DNA from: Acanthosepion lycidas
Lineage: Eukaryota; Mollusca; Cephalopoda; Sepiida; Sepiidae
DNA: 64,000 nucleotides
Assembly: GCA_963932145.1 (NCBI GenBank)
Contig: OZ010580.1
Location: 3,549,134 to 3,613,133 of the forward strand
Direction of reading: 5' to 3'
Shown: positions 45,501 to 52,490 of the stretch, piece after piece
Layout of the letters: each line of letters starts with the position of its first letter
Position numbering within the stretch: position 1 is the first letter of the stretch
Made by a program: the position numbers and the translations under genes
Notes under the pieces: model-generated
Databases searched by the model: none
The model's input: the letters and a program-made list of their open reading frames with translations, nothing else
Told to the model about the DNA's origin: nothing

Positions 45501-47199
45501 ATGTTTTGACATGTTTGTCTAAAGTTTATATCTCCATTGATACAAATTTCAAATTCCAGTCTAGTGTATATTGGAATAATTAATGTCTATCTTAGGTTGA
45601 GTGCCATCTCCAGTCATCTTTTTTCTTCTTAGTTTATTTGGTCATCAAATGTAATATTTCCTAACAAGTCCTCAGAGCAAATGTTCAATTTTCACAGAAA
45701 CACATGGGAAAACAAAGCTCTGTTCGTTAATTATTTCCAGTTTAATGTTATTTTTGTTTTCAGGCTAATAGTTTTCAAGATGTATCTCTACCACTGTTAA
45801 ATCTACTTAATGCTTGTCTATTGCTAATCAATCAATCACCATTCTCAATCATCGCGATCTACTTTTCTCCTCTTTTAACCAATTAAAGGGCAATATATTC
45901 TAGATAATATTTGTGTGTGGTGTTGGTAAAATATATTGTCAGCTGCTCCAGAACAATCATTTTGCTTTTACTGTCTTTATCTCAATCTACAAATTCCTAT
46001 TTTGTTATCAAAAAGGATCCACAACAAATACATTTTCCCAGTCAATGGTTTTAATGTTGAATACTTGTTTATCTTGAACTGATATTTCTTTACATCTAAT
46101 TTTGAACACTCTCTCTCTATCATCACCAGGAATTGCTAGAACATCTTGGTATTTGTTGCTCAAACTATGTTTTCCCTTTTTATTTTGAAAGGTATCTTTC
46201 TTCAACAATTATCTCTTGGATCCCAAACGACCACAACTCCCTGAACATCCAGGCAACAAACAGACAGGACCCTCCACTTCAGGTGGCCAACGGGACAGCC
46301 TCCTAGGTCCAGGCAATGCCAATGCTTATCAAGGTCTCCCCCAGATGCTAGCATATAATCAACCGCGCCCTCCTCTGCTTTATGCAGGTAATTTACTCAC
46401 CCCCAAATCAAATATTGTATTTAGGCCCCTCCTTTGTTTTTTCTCTTTTAAACTATTTTACTTTTGTAGAATTGTCTAAATAAAACCAAGTTTGTATTCT
46501 ATTAAATCTTTCTGCTTTGCTCTGGTTGTCTTAATATACTCACTGGAAGAATGAACATAGAATTGGTATAATCTCTTAAATGACCTACAGAATAAAAATG
46601 TCCCATTCAGATAATTTGAATCAAAGAAACTTTTTTTCTTTCATAACAAAAACTTGATACAACAATAATGCTTTTATTAATTTCTCTCTCTCTCTCTCTC
46701 AGGTCCTCCTGCTCCTTATGGCACATCCAACTATGCCCGAGATAATTATCGTCTTGATTATAGAAGAGGGGGTGTTGGTGGTTATGCTAAACCCTACAGG
46801 TAAAAGCAAACTTTCTATATTGAAAACACTATTTGAACGTTCCTCCTTCAACTTTAATCTCTTTATTATTCGTGCTCATTTGCTTTCTTTGCAGTAATGT
46901 ACACCTCTTTTGAAATAATTAAAAGCACTACAAATTACCAACTTTAATTTTTTTTTTTTTTTTTTGCTGTTGTTCAGTTTTATTTGAGACAAAATGTTAG
47001 CAAATTGTTTTAGTGACAAAATTCAGTTGCATCATAAAAATCAAAAAGAAAAAATTTTTTTAATTTTATTTACTGATCAATTGAATTGAAAATTAATTTT
47101 TTTTCTCTTTTTACCCCTTTTTCTTCTAGACGGCCTGATCCGAGATCCATAATTGAATACAGAGATTTAGATGCGCCAGAAGATGTGGACATTTTCTAA
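10536..47199 (+). CDS. SRRT: SRRT/ARS2 (Serrate RNA effector) gene, full coding span, 21 coding exons
   Basis: The product is the metazoan ARS2/Serrate protein, a nuclear scaffold that binds the cap-binding complex and links capped Pol II transcripts to miRNA processing, 3' end formation or decay (family knowledge). I joined 21 exons by GT/AG sites and phase; they total 3027 nt, i.e. 1008 aa plus stop. Order along the protein: RS/RD-rich N terminus (1-95), Gly-rich exon (95-191), the Serrate/Ars2 N-terminal domain beginning [10 protein letters not shown] (from about 192 to 310), a Lys/Glu-rich linker (310-560), an RRM-like core (562-635), the ARS2 domain with [11 protein letters not shown] and RIVHSLDYY motifs, a zinc-finger-like segment (about 853-876) and the conserved end [14 protein letters not shown]. 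Human SRRT is about 876 aa, so this copy is longer through its low-complexity parts. The start Met (10536) opens [17 protein letters not shown], typical of the family. Very confident of identity; single exon edges are inferred. Confidence 0.97.
11098..11667 (+). mobile_element. LINE 3' end in SRRT intron
   Basis: Frames encode [20 protein letters not shown] then [13 protein letters not shown], the tail of a non-LTR reverse transcriptase. After stops come [17 protein letters not shown] and a 3' region ending ccccttgtgtcttagtgact and an A-rich tail. The 48058-49190 copy carries the same tail, so both belong to one family. Confidence 0.75.
12349..12470. mobile_element. Mariner-derived MITE, complex double copy
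   Basis: Starts TTAGGTTGGTGCGAAAATAA, repeats the same end in direct orientation at about 12391 (taggttgatgcaaaaataat), and closes with the inverted end (attatttttgcatcaaccta). This looks like one hairpin MITE inserted in or duplicated within another. Same family as the 6281 copy. Confidence 0.75.
12478..12842 (-). mobile_element. Probable solo LTR, 365 bp
   Basis: The block begins TGTTGTGGATTCC and ends GTGCCAACA, giving TGTT...AACA ends on both strands. Read on the minus strand it contains a TATA-like motif (ccgtatatagc). The flanks are aaatc and aatac, similar but not identical 5-bp target duplications. It is more GC-rich than the intron. No internal retroelement sequence remains, and it is adjacent to the mariner-like hairpins. 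Confidence 0.45.
14035..14382 (-). pseudogene. Ty3/gypsy integrase C-terminal fragment
   Basis: The minus frame carries [20 protein letters not shown] and [17 protein letters not shown], matching the end of the gypsy integrase core (FLRxYRxTP...SPAELMFxRK). The catalytic Asp/Asp/Glu part is missing. Open for 115 codons but lacks a start and domain context. Confidence 0.8.
14330..14760 (+). pseudogene. Fragment of an unnamed repeated protein seen in invertebrate genomes
   Basis: Plus-strand conceptual translation with breaks gives [20 protein letters not shown], then ENLGXMRMNREREFHQDMKE and [20 protein letters not shown]. The motif set PENLG...FHQD...RYQGRW...MLADYCW is familiar from multicopy uncharacterised proteins of insects, cnidarians and molluscs, probably transposon-borne (recollection, not a search). 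Function unknown. It lies inside the minus-strand gypsy element. Confidence 0.6.
15262..15445 (-). pseudogene. Ty3/gypsy gag zinc-knuckle fragment
   Basis: Minus-strand frame carries [13 protein letters not shown] (a CX2CX3HX4C knuckle) followed by CYKCGKKDI, the start of a second knuckle. After a stop the frame resumes with [11 protein letters not shown]. This is the nucleocapsid part of gag, cut off from its N terminus by the nested element. Confidence 0.75.
15437..17316. mobile_element. TA-flanked DNA element with GGTACCTCCA ends (nested copy)
   Basis: The left end reads AGTACCTCCA and the right end TGGAGGTACC, each flanked by TA, as expected for a TA target-site duplication. About 180 bp inside each end are inverted copies of each other (aaaaaaagarcatagcatga and attattaagaggaaagatca motifs). 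Internally two GGTACC-bearing pieces near 16120 and 16320 form a diverged ~200-bp tandem repeat. No transposase is visible, so it is non-autonomous. It interrupts gag of the gypsy element. Confidence 0.7.
17340..17660 (-). pseudogene. Ty3/gypsy gag N-terminal fragment
   Basis: Minus-strand translation gives a piece with [20 protein letters not shown] then [12 protein letters not shown], typical of the helical gag region of invertebrate gypsy elements. Frames break after TLDMFK. It ends at the insertion point of the TA-flanked element and continues on the other side at 15445. Confidence 0.65.
18630..18797 (+). CDS. SRRT: SRRT coding exon 2 (residues 39-95)
   Basis: Acceptor gattttacag, donor GTTAGT at 18798. 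Encodes an Arg/Ser-rich stretch ([19 protein letters not shown]) followed by [22 protein letters not shown]. The block resembles the RS/RD-rich N terminus of animal ARS2, which carries nuclear-localisation-type basic clusters. It is separated from the preceding exon by an 8-kb intron full of transposon remnants. Confidence 0.9.
19190..19650 (+). pseudogene. Penelope-like reverse-transcriptase fragment
   Basis: Frames give [37 protein letters not shown] and [19 protein letters not shown], a set like the MGSPxSPVxANIxME, RYVDDT and FLDVLxTR motifs of Penelope-type reverse transcriptases. Interrupted by stops. It lies in the second coding intron of SRRT. Confidence 0.8.
20859..21146 (+). CDS. 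SRRT: SRRT coding exon 3, glycine-rich (residues 95-191)
   Basis: Acceptor tctattttcag, donor GTGACT. The first half is a GGN codon run giving about 50 residues that are mostly Gly with a few Val, Ala, Asn and Ser; the second half is Pro/Asn/Gly-rich ([20 protein letters not shown]). Human SRRT has no glycine tract of this size at this place (family knowledge). It is likely a disordered insert. Both edges keep phase with the flanking exons, so it is coding rather than an intronic repeat, although such a tract can vary in length. Confidence 0.85.
21225..21610 (-). mobile_element. tRNA-head SINE, minus copy beside SRRT coding exon 4
   Basis: On the minus strand it reads aaatggataaagatgttggc, gatccagtgactagacccaa, then the body acctgaagaagtccggagtg and gccgaaacgttttgaatatg. 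It shares this order with the copies at 21600 and 31845. The tggataa and gac(a/t)agacccaa parts fit a tRNA-derived head. Confidence 0.7.
21600..21800 (+). mobile_element. SINE body, plus copy ending 36 bp before SRRT coding exon 4
   Basis: Carries agaggcatggcacacagaac, cacctgaagaagggtgaagc and gtgaccgaaacattgcaaat, matching the minus copy to its left. The two are head to head and share a few bases near 21605. Confidence 0.65.
21836..22009 (+). CDS. SRRT: SRRT coding exon 4 (residues 191-249), start of Serrate/Ars2 N domain
   Basis: Acceptor ttttctgttag, donor GTGAGT. Encodes [18 protein letters not shown], then [18 protein letters not shown] and [10 protein letters not shown], nearly the same as human ARS2 ([28 protein letters not shown]). 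This is the strongest identity marker in the window. The exon sits 35-40 bp downstream of a SINE copy. Confidence 0.97.
22740..23330. repeat. (TA)n-rich block bounded by an inverted ~45-bp motif
   Basis: Plus strand near 22753 has gtagcacaactatgagtttc, atgcacaatgcaggtgctta. The inverse complement of 23271-23322 has gtagcacaactctgagcttc, atgcacaacac...caggtgctga. Between them lie four (TA)n tracts (22826-22875, 23003-23046, 23090-23120, 23198-23210) and unique pieces. It may be a foldback element or SINE pair. Confidence 0.55.
24495..24586 (+). repeat. 5S rRNA-like sequence (5S-derived SINE or pseudogene)
   Basis: The segment gatcaccaaagttgaacag, then gagcttggtcagtacttaga and tgggtgactgcttgggaaca, parallels the 3' two-thirds of animal 5S rRNA (A box, intermediate element and C box region). 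The first 35-40 bases of 5S are missing or unrecognisable. Substitutions throughout rule out a functional 5S gene. 5S-derived SINEs (SINE3 type) are known in animals. Confidence 0.75.
25317..25585 (+). other. Exon-like GC-richer block in SRRT intron (candidate poison exon)
   Basis: A pyrimidine-rich acceptor (ttttcctcctgaag) and a donor (caacacag|GTAATA) bound 269 nt of clearly higher GC than the surrounding intron. Spliced after SRRT coding exon 4 it would keep frame for about 43 codons and then hit TAG near 25447. That would truncate ARS2 and mark the mRNA for decay. It could equally be an unrecognised repeat or a separate noncoding RNA exon. Confidence 0.3.
27246..27415 (+). CDS. SRRT: SRRT coding exon 5 (residues 249-306)
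   Basis: Acceptor ctcgttcag, donor GTAAGA. Encodes the continuation of the N domain: [20 protein letters not shown] then [12 protein letters not shown] and the [13 protein letters not shown] helix. The matching human segment is FRSKYHPDEVGKRR...LLDIDKADAIVKMLDA. Ends in phase 1. Confidence 0.95.
29415..31146. mobile_element. TA-flanked GGTACC-ended DNA element within a (TA)n tract
   Basis: Starts GGTACCACCA after (TA)n (29363-29411) and ends TGGAGGTACC before (TA)n (31147-31189). The left interior (aacagcatgtcacgatgaag, ttattaagaggaaagaccaa) matches the other copies at 9015 and 15437. About 1.73 kb, no coding capacity seen, very AT-rich. Confidence 0.7.
31340..31450 (-). repeat. tRNA-derived SINE head, minus strand
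   Basis: On the minus strand gcggctaaatcagtaaagca is A-box-like and acaggtttgcttcctgtcgg is B-box-like, spaced as in tRNA. A short repeat (gacaattattttaagacat) flanks the region at 31210-31236 and 31568-31590, possibly a linked tail or duplicated piece. Confidence 0.5.
31845..32240 (+). mobile_element. SINE copy in SRRT intron, full head and body
   Basis: Head tggcacagtggataaaaggc, gatccagtgacaggacccaa; body ggcacgtggaactagaacag, cacctgaagaaggtcggagc, tgtccgaaacttaataaata. Same family as the two copies near 21225-21800. Preceded by an inverted duplicate of its own first bases. Confidence 0.75.
32437..32563 (+). CDS. SRRT: SRRT coding exon 6 (residues 306-348)
   Basis: Acceptor gccttttaccag, donor GTAAGG. 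Encodes [20 protein letters not shown], matching human AAVIKMEGGTENDLRILEQE, then the start of the acidic linker ([17 protein letters not shown]). Phase 1 in, phase 2 out. Confidence 0.95.
33683..33821 (+). CDS. SRRT: SRRT coding exon 7, Lys/Glu linker (residues 348-394)
   Basis: Acceptor gccatttttcag, donor GTAAGT. Encodes the charged, probably disordered sequence around [19 protein letters not shown] and [21 protein letters not shown]. Position and composition match the variable linker of ARS2 proteins; sequence identity is not informative here. The exon is accepted on splice sites and frame. Confidence 0.88.
34122..34235 (+). CDS. SRRT: SRRT coding exon 8 (residues 395-432)
   Basis: Acceptor ttcaactctatag, donor GTATGT. 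Encodes a Gln/Glu-rich piece ([19 protein letters not shown]) ending GGEEE, 38 codons in phase 0 on both sides. It is part of the species-variable linker, so support is splice sites and open frame. Confidence 0.82.
34236..35992. other. SRRT intron after coding exon 8
   Basis: The stretch 35195-35720 is richer in G and C than its flanks (ggcccaagggccactcaaag; tgtgggctaggggtcacagg). It lacks a sustained frame and is probably an old repeat I cannot name. The rest is AT-rich with nothing recognised. Confidence 0.8.
35993..36107 (+). CDS. SRRT: SRRT coding exon 9 (residues 433-471)
   Basis: Acceptor cttctctttgaag, donor GTGAGT. Encodes [19 protein letters not shown] then [16 protein letters not shown]. 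The human counterpart is the KKRNRKHSGDDS...SVSESESESESG part of the linker, a basic patch followed by a Ser/Glu repeat. Ends in phase 1. Confidence 0.9.
36241..36429 (+). CDS. SRRT: SRRT coding exon 10, acidic run (residues 471-534)
   Basis: Acceptor aattttctttcag. Encodes a strongly acidic segment dominated by Glu/Asp ([16 protein letters not shown]) ending AEKEMKSG. The donor at 36430 reads GTCGGC, which is weak; it is chosen because it is the only nearby GT giving phase 1 before the in-frame stop at about 36462. If another donor is used, a few residues change. Confidence 0.75.
37999..38144 (+). CDS. SRRT: SRRT coding exon 11 (residues 534-582), start of RRM-like core
   Basis: Acceptor gttttctttcag, donor GTGAGT. 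Encodes [18 protein letters not shown], then [20 protein letters not shown], matching human RPLHKTCSLFMRNIAPNISR. This begins the RNA-recognition-like fold of ARS2. Phase 1 in, phase 0 out. Confidence 0.95.
38575..38732 (+). repeat. 79-bp perfect tandem duplication in SRRT intron
   Basis: Two copies (38575-38653 and 38654-38732) start ggtattgattgattgtttcc and end aacctgttgttttttg with no difference seen. It is a recent duplication or a polymorphism. It lies 255 bp before SRRT coding exon 12. Confidence 0.85.
38987..39127 (+). CDS. SRRT: SRRT coding exon 12 (residues 583-629), RRM-like core
   Basis: Acceptor ttttctttgtag, donor GTAAGC. Encodes [20 protein letters not shown] then [20 protein letters not shown] and WNLNNIR, almost identical to human [21 protein letters not shown] and [22 protein letters not shown]. 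Phase 0 at both edges. Confidence 0.97.
39451..39642 (+). CDS. SRRT: SRRT coding exon 13 (residues 630-693)
   Basis: Acceptor tattgcttttag, donor GTAAAA. Encodes [20 protein letters not shown], then [20 protein letters not shown] and [16 protein letters not shown]; human has LRECELSPGVNRDLTRRVRN and GITQHKQIVRNDIKLAAKLI. Phase 0 at both edges. Confidence 0.96.
39948..40038 (+). CDS. SRRT: SRRT coding exon 14 (residues 694-724)
   Basis: Acceptor ctatttgtgcag, donor GTAAGT. Encodes [20 protein letters not shown] then EEELLG, matching human [26 protein letters not shown]. Ends in phase 1. Confidence 0.96.
40677..40756 (+). CDS. SRRT: SRRT coding exon 15 (residues 724-750)
   Basis: A T tract and gttcag precede the exon; the donor is GTAAGT. 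Encodes [20 protein letters not shown] then DATLLS. The human equivalent ends PKEGNPAEINVERDEKLIK. Short exon, phase 1 in and 0 out. Confidence 0.92.
41053..41203 (+). CDS. SRRT: SRRT coding exon 16 (residues 751-801), ARS2 domain
   Basis: Acceptor gtttgtcttacag, donor GTAAGC. Encodes [20 protein letters not shown] then [20 protein letters not shown]; human has [20 protein letters not shown] and [20 protein letters not shown]. The frame stays open for about 50 codons past the donor, but that part has no family similarity and is treated as intron. Confidence 0.96.
41430..41640 (+). repeat. About 200-bp interspersed repeat, copy 1
   Basis: Contains gcctctgatcaggaggcttt, gagcatggaaccacctctta attgctg and gtggtagcacctgttagggt. 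The inverse complement of the 57118-57300 block carries the same string of motifs. It is probably a SINE-like family; no tRNA-like head recognised. Lies in the intron after SRRT coding exon 16. Confidence 0.7.
43445..43553 (+). CDS. SRRT: SRRT coding exon 17 (residues 801-837)
   Basis: Acceptor cctacttttacag. Encodes [20 protein letters not shown] then [13 protein letters not shown]; human has EVLEWQKTFEEKL and QKMGRKDPEQEVEKF. The donor chosen is GTATCC at 43554 (two bases carried over) because it restores frame with the next exon; the alternative two bases upstream (GTGTAT) would not. Confidence 0.88.
44034..44187 (+). CDS. SRRT: SRRT coding exon 18 (residues 837-888), zinc-finger-like segment
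   Basis: Acceptor cttggtgttcag, donor GTAAAC. Encodes [20 protein letters not shown], then [20 protein letters not shown] and [11 protein letters not shown]. This is the ARS2 zinc-finger region; only one Cys lies before the HxxxxH pair, so the finger is incomplete in the same way as in human ARS2. The segment is among the most conserved in the family. A TA-flanked repeat copy lies in the intron directly downstream. Confidence 0.96.
44200..45463. mobile_element. TA-flanked element, left-truncated copy beside SRRT coding exon 18
   Basis: The right end TGGAGGTACC at 45454-45463 is followed by (TA)n to 45497. The interior shares blocks with the 29415 copy (aaaactaaaataaaaatttc, ttattttt(a/g)gaag) and with the 9015 copy (aaataattatcaaattttaa). 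The left end is not recognisable. The copy begins within some tens of bases of the exon donor. Confidence 0.6.
46192..46387 (+). CDS. SRRT: SRRT coding exon 19 (residues 889-954), Pro/Gln-rich
   Basis: Acceptor ttttattttgaaag, donor GTAATT. Encodes [20 protein letters not shown] (human VAFFNNFLTDAKRPALPEIK) followed by a Gly/Ser/Pro-rich tail ending [11 protein letters not shown] (human GQPRPPILGYG). Phase 0 in, phase 1 out. Confidence 0.94.
46703..46799 (+). CDS. SRRT: SRRT coding exon 20 (residues 954-986)
   Basis: A CT dinucleotide run forms the polypyrimidine tract before the acceptor; the donor is GTAAAA. Encodes [20 protein letters not shown] then [11 protein letters not shown], a Gly/Tyr/Arg-rich piece like the human PHAPYGAGRGNYDAFRGQGGY region. 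Confidence 0.9.
47130..47199 (+). CDS. SRRT: SRRT last coding exon (residues 986-1008) and stop
   Basis: Acceptor tttttcttctag. Encodes [20 protein letters not shown] then IF and TAA at 47197-47199; human ends [21 protein letters not shown]. This C-terminal tail is strongly conserved across animals, so the true end of the protein is secure. Confidence 0.96.
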
Positions 47200-47510
47200 C
47201 TGGAAAGCTCTTTAGTTGACACAAACAACTATGAATGAAGAATCTTTTTCTTTTCTTTTTTTTCCTGTGCCTTTTTGTAAAAGTTCTGTTAAGTGTGTGT
47301 GAAAGAGAGAGAGAGAGAAATTAAGAAAAAAAAGTTGTTTTTTTTCTTTTTTTAGGTTGGACCCCCCTACCCCAAAGAAATTTTGTCCATTTAGCATCAG
47401 TTGTCTTCATTTCTCTTGATAACAATTTTTGAAAAATGTAACTTTGTAAAAATCTATTTTTTTAAATTCTTTCAGTGTATCTATTTTAAATAAAAATCAT
47501 AGCCAAGAAT
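47200..47510 (+). terminator. SRRT: SRRT 3' UTR and polyadenylation signal
   Basis: The 3' UTR starts after the TAA at 47199 and contains a short GA/GT run near 47295-47320. AATAAA occurs at 47489-47494, with cleavage expected 10-25 bases later. The UTR would be about 310 nt. Inferred from the signal; no transcript is available. Confidence 0.6.
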
Positions 47511-48057
47511 TTCTGCTGCAGTCAAACTGCACATATGAGAATTTGAAATGACTCCAGATAAGTGTTTTAATTAGGCTTTAGTAAATCTCCTCCTCCACCC
47601 AACCATATTTCCCAATTATATTTTAACCTTGAGGCTGGGGCGTTGCTAACTGAAAGAGTTGAATTAGTAATTCTTCAAAGAATGGGATAAGGATTAATTT
47701 GCTGCCTTTTTTCTTTTTGTATGTATGTATGTATGTTTTCCATTGCAAGTAATAATTAAAACTGCAGTGATGGTCCAAAAAGTTGTTTTTTTTTTTTTTT
47801 TTTTTTTTTTAAATTCTCTCTTTATTAATAAATCCATAAGACTTTATGGTGAGTCATCTGATTGGAATTTATTTTTGTGTAAATTCTGTATGCAAGAAGC
47901 TAATCTCTTCTAATGGTAGTGCATTTGATGAAATAGAATTCTGAAAAGACTTGGATTGGTAAAGCATGTTTAAATACTTTACTGCTGAATGAAAAGTAAA
48001 GTGTGTCAGTCTTGTATAAATTTGATGATGCTGATTGACAAATTGTCAGCTGCACAT

Positions 48058-49190
48058 TCTTTTTTTTTTTCTTTTTTTTCATAAAGTTCATCCCAAGCAA
48101 GGCAGTAAATCCACTAAGACACAAGGGGTTACTGGGTGTGCAAGAATTAGAAAACAAGCATTATTGCTATAGCAACAAGAAACTCATCAGGAAGATGGTA
48201 GATAGCAATTTGACATTGCATTTAAATTTTTTAAGATTAAAGTTGGCTGAAAAGCATGGAGCCAGAAAGAAGTTCCACAAGTGAGAAGTGTGATAAAAGA
48301 AACTGTTAGTATAGAATTTATGGTTATATATATAGCCAGCTCAACTATAAATTGATGAGACCTCAATGCCAGTCTAGTACTTGTGAAATTTAAAAGTTTC
48401 AGTACCATATAGTGAAAAGCTCATTCAATTACCATGAAAGTATTTATAGAAAAGTCACAGGAATTCAACTTTACAGTGGTGGGCAAGTCACTGGAGCTAA
48501 GCTGCCAGATCAGAATATTGCTGATTCTTTGGATCTTATCAAAAATATCTAAATATATAGCAGGAGAACTGGACCATACATGCTAGCAAGATTCTAAGCA
48601 TGAGCAAATGGTAGATATGCAAGATAGATTCTGGAGAGAAAAATTGTCTAGAACAACACAGTGAATTGACTTTCTTTGTAGCTGACCTAATAATGGATTC
48701 AATATAGTTTTCCCACTTCATGTCAGCCAAAAACATTAGCCCAAGAAAGCAGAATGAGTCACTCTCCTGGAGGTTAGCATCAGCCATGCTGATGAAAGTC
48801 AGAAAGAAGTTTCTCTGGTGATTAATAGAGAGCAGTTTAGTTTTGGAGGTGTTAAAATTAAGAAGCCATTCTTTGCTACAGTTAACAATAGATTGAAGGC
48901 TGTTTTTGACATCAACTTATCGGACTGATCATACTTACTATCGAGACGGATGGTTGTGTCATCAGCATAGTTACCAAATTGAGAGATAATACCATCAGAA
49001 AGGTCGTTAATAAAAATTAAGAACAAAATAGAGACAAGGATAGAGCCCTAGGGGACACCTGCATTAATACAAAAGGATCTAGAAGAGTGGCCGTTCAGGA
49101 TGGCTTTCATTTCACGATTTGATAAGGAAGTCTGAATCAATTTATTGATAAAAAAGATTTGTAATGGCAAAATATTAATTTTGATTTGGG
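48058..49190 (-). mobile_element. LINE copy downstream of SRRT, RT with YADD motif
   Basis: Minus-strand order: SLSNREMKAILNGHSSRSF, INAGVP (stop) GSI, FLIFINDLSDGIISQFGNYA with DD (the YADD active site), MADANLQESDSFCFLGLMF, ESILHIYHLLM, TRLALRSHQFIVELA, then 3' UTR ccccttgtgtcttagtggat and an A-rich tail at the low-coordinate end. Several frameshifts and stops make it inactive. 5' truncated. Confidence 0.8.
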
Positions 49191-50369
49191 AGGGAAAAAT
49201 GTAGGTGAAACAAAAGAAAGTGAACAAATTAAAAAAAACACAAGAAAACAACGTAATTGTGATTAGATTCCACACAAAATCATGACAGCGAAAAGTTTTG
49301 CTGGAAAAGAAACTGCATTATTTTGCTTTATCCCCACCCCCCCGCAAAAAAAAAAAAAATCTGAAAGAAAAGATGAATAAAACTTTCCTAGTTGTGTAGA
49401 ACCTGAATGAGAATTTGGTGAAAAGAAAATTGGATACCTTAATGCATCCATGTTGAAGATATGAAGTTACTGACGGGTTCAAATTTGACAAAATCAACCT
49501 TCTAAAATTTAATATTAGCTCAAGAGACAAATTACAAAAGTTGATTTGTATCTGCTTCTTAACTTTAAACATGACCTTTTGCCATACTTTGTTAAAATGC
49601 AGCACAGAACCAGCAATTAGCAGAAGGTCACACCTTTACCCTATAATTTTAAATCTTGTAAATTTTGTTGAATTTTAACAGGAAGATAGACAGGAGGAAC
49701 ATTTTTTTTAATTTGCTAAAATGCCTTGTTCCAGAATTCCTTATTCAAAGAAACTGTTTGAGAAGTTTTCATTCCAAATCAGTTTTATTTTTTGAAGAGG
49801 GATTTCTAGATTTTCATTTTTTTAAATGTTTCCTGAATACCAGTACAGTCCATCCTGTCAGTAATTATTTCTGCTTTTAAGTTATATTTGAGCTTCAAAT
49901 AAAAATGCTGGGATGATTATTCTCTTTTGGGGGATAAAAATCCACAAAAACATATTTCAACCACCCCTTTTATTAAATGTTAAAATGAAACAATTTATCC
50001 TAGAAAGATCATATGTCCTAAATAAACAGATGTAAGTAAATGTTTTTTTTTGAATATTTAAAAGATGTTCTGGGTGGATTTTTGCCCAAAGAGAATAATT
50101 GTCCTAACCTGTTTAAGTGAAACTAAAAAAAGGTAGCAACCCAGCAAGGGAGGGTGAATGTATTAATGGATGCCATAAAGTTACACATTCACCAAATCCA
50201 TAAAAGCTTTTCTGTAATCATTTGTAGATAACAAAACCATAATCTTTATAATGCAACCAATGATTAATACTGTGCAGTATTTCACTTCATCTTTTTTTCT
50301 TTCCATAATGACAGTTGCACACTTTCAAAACATTTCTTTTCCTGGTCATAGCATGAGGTAAATGAATTA

Positions 50370-50530
50370 CCATAATTCCCCATGTATAATATGCCTTTCA
50401 TCCATAATATGCACCCCTAAAATTGTGCTGAAAATGCTTCTACTCACACATAATATGCATCCCTTGTATTGTAATCCAACCCTATAAATTGTACCCCTTC
50501 AGTTTCATTTCAGCCAGTGTTTCCTACTTT
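50370..50530 (+). repeat. ATAATATGC mini-repeat block
   Basis: The string ataatatgc recurs at about 50386, 50404 and 50450 with variants of gcacccctaaaattg between. Similar tandem pieces with tataatgcgcaccc occur at ends of some animal DNA transposons (recollection). No gene. Confidence 0.4.
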
Positions 50531-51639
50531 TATTCACGGTGTAATTGAAGAAATTTTACCAAAATTTCTGATCATCATGGTTCTAAAAGGAAATACCTAT
50601 ATCATGCCTACTGCACAGACTCATTAACCTGAAGCAACATGTTGCAATTTTAACAGTTTATATAGTCACCCACCATTGGTCAGATATCAAATTTGCATCT
50701 GCCTGTCAATTTGTTTATTAACAAATTTGAGACAAGGTTTGGATTTTTACTTTTGGCAGAAGATACATGCAACACACGGTTTTTGGAGTCAGTTTTTATG
50801 TTAATAATGACAGCCCAACAGGGTTTGACTAAATTATTAAAAAGCAACAAACTTTGATATTTTTTTTCCTCAACAAAAAAAAGGCCATTCTTGCTTTCTT
50901 TACATTATTTAATTGGACATGTTTTTAATTTTGCTTTTATGAATCGTATATATTGTAGCAGTTTGATTTCTTAAACATCTTTAGAAAATAAGGAGATAAA
51001 TTCCTTCCTTTTTAAGTCCACTCAGCTATTGGAGTTTTGTAGGAATTTTGTTTCCTGTCCATCTAACCCCTAAGTTCCCTTCAAACTTAGGGGGTTAATG
51101 TTTCAGGATTCATATCTCTGGTTTGCCTTTGAATTGGGAAACATAGAAATGATTTTAGATGGTCATAGTAGTCCTTTGAAGATTTGACATGTAGCTTGGG
51201 GTTGGTCCCAAATTTTCCAGAAAGACAAGTGAATGGAGAGGATGGGACTCCAGGATTATCCATATAAGCAGAAAGAGGCAGAAATTTGGTAGGAAAGTGT
51301 GTTTAGCTGTCAGAGAAGTAGGTAGGTGACCAAAAGAATGGCCAGTGACAGGAGTCTCTGAGGCCAGTGAAATTAGGAAAATAGCAGTCCACCTCTGTGA
51401 TGCTGAAGGAAGGATCCCACATTTAAGTGAGAAATTGTATTGTTGCTACTTCCCAACCAGAGAGTCTTGAAAAACAATTATCTTCATTTGTTTTTGTTGA
51501 ATGCAATCGTGGCTGAGAAGACAAACCTGTACACAGAGAATTGAGTGTTTTCAAATACACTAAACATCGGATGTCATCATTTGTGCAGTGAGCGACGAAT
51601 GACTGGAGAACATCATCATGCTATTATGAACAATAATGT

Positions 51640-52490
51640 CTTATGAATTTTTTTTCAATGAATAATGAATTTCTGCAAGAATGGTTTTTATTATTTTTAA
51701 ATTCTGTATTAATTTTTAGGTGTCAAATACTAAAAAATTATTTTTTAATAAATAGAAAATCTTGCAATACAACAACCTCAGTACTCTAAAAAGAACCTCT
51801 ATTTTTTGTGTATAAACATATCAACTTTTGTAAATATGATGTCCAGACATTATCAAAAAATGAGAGCAATAACTATAGTAAAATTAAGATTTTATTTATT
51901 TATTCCTTCAACAGGTGTCTTTGCAAATAAAGCTGAAACCAAACCAAGTCAATAAAATATTAAAATGCTTAATATTTTAAGATAAGACAAAAAAAATTAT
52001 AAAAATTCATTTACATTGTATTCAAGTAATTTTATTACAATTATCTACCCCTTGCAAAAATTTCCTAAACATCGATGTTAAGTGTCAACACTCATCACCA
52101 TGTTAAAAATGATGTTGGGAGATATTTTAAACTAAAAGTAATTTGTTTCAATTCAGATTAATTAAACTTTAAATCAATTTTCTCAATGTTTCAGAAAAGT
52201 ATATTTTATTTTTGAAAGATCTAAAGAAAATTGTGGTCAATATAGCTAAATTTATAGATTTTACTGATGACCAGATAAAAATGGATTACAATCAATTTAA
52301 GCTATGAATTAAATACAGAAGTATTTTGCTTACTGGAAATAATTTTATTTATGAGTTTGGAATTAAAACTAAAGTAAAAGCTTGCAAAAATATATTTTTT
52401 TTTACCTAAAATAATGTCTTAGTTGTATTGTACTGCATTTTATGATGCAGAGCAGATCTTTTTTTCAATGGAGGACTTATCTTTTTAAAT
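51640..52490. mobile_element. Diverged fragment of the TA-flanked element family
   Basis: Shares internal blocks with the 44200 copy: caatgaataatgaatttctgcaagaa, agtatattttatttttgaaag and aattaaaactaaagtaaaag. A decayed right end reads caatggaggac near 52468. Left end absent. No reading frame. Confidence 0.5.
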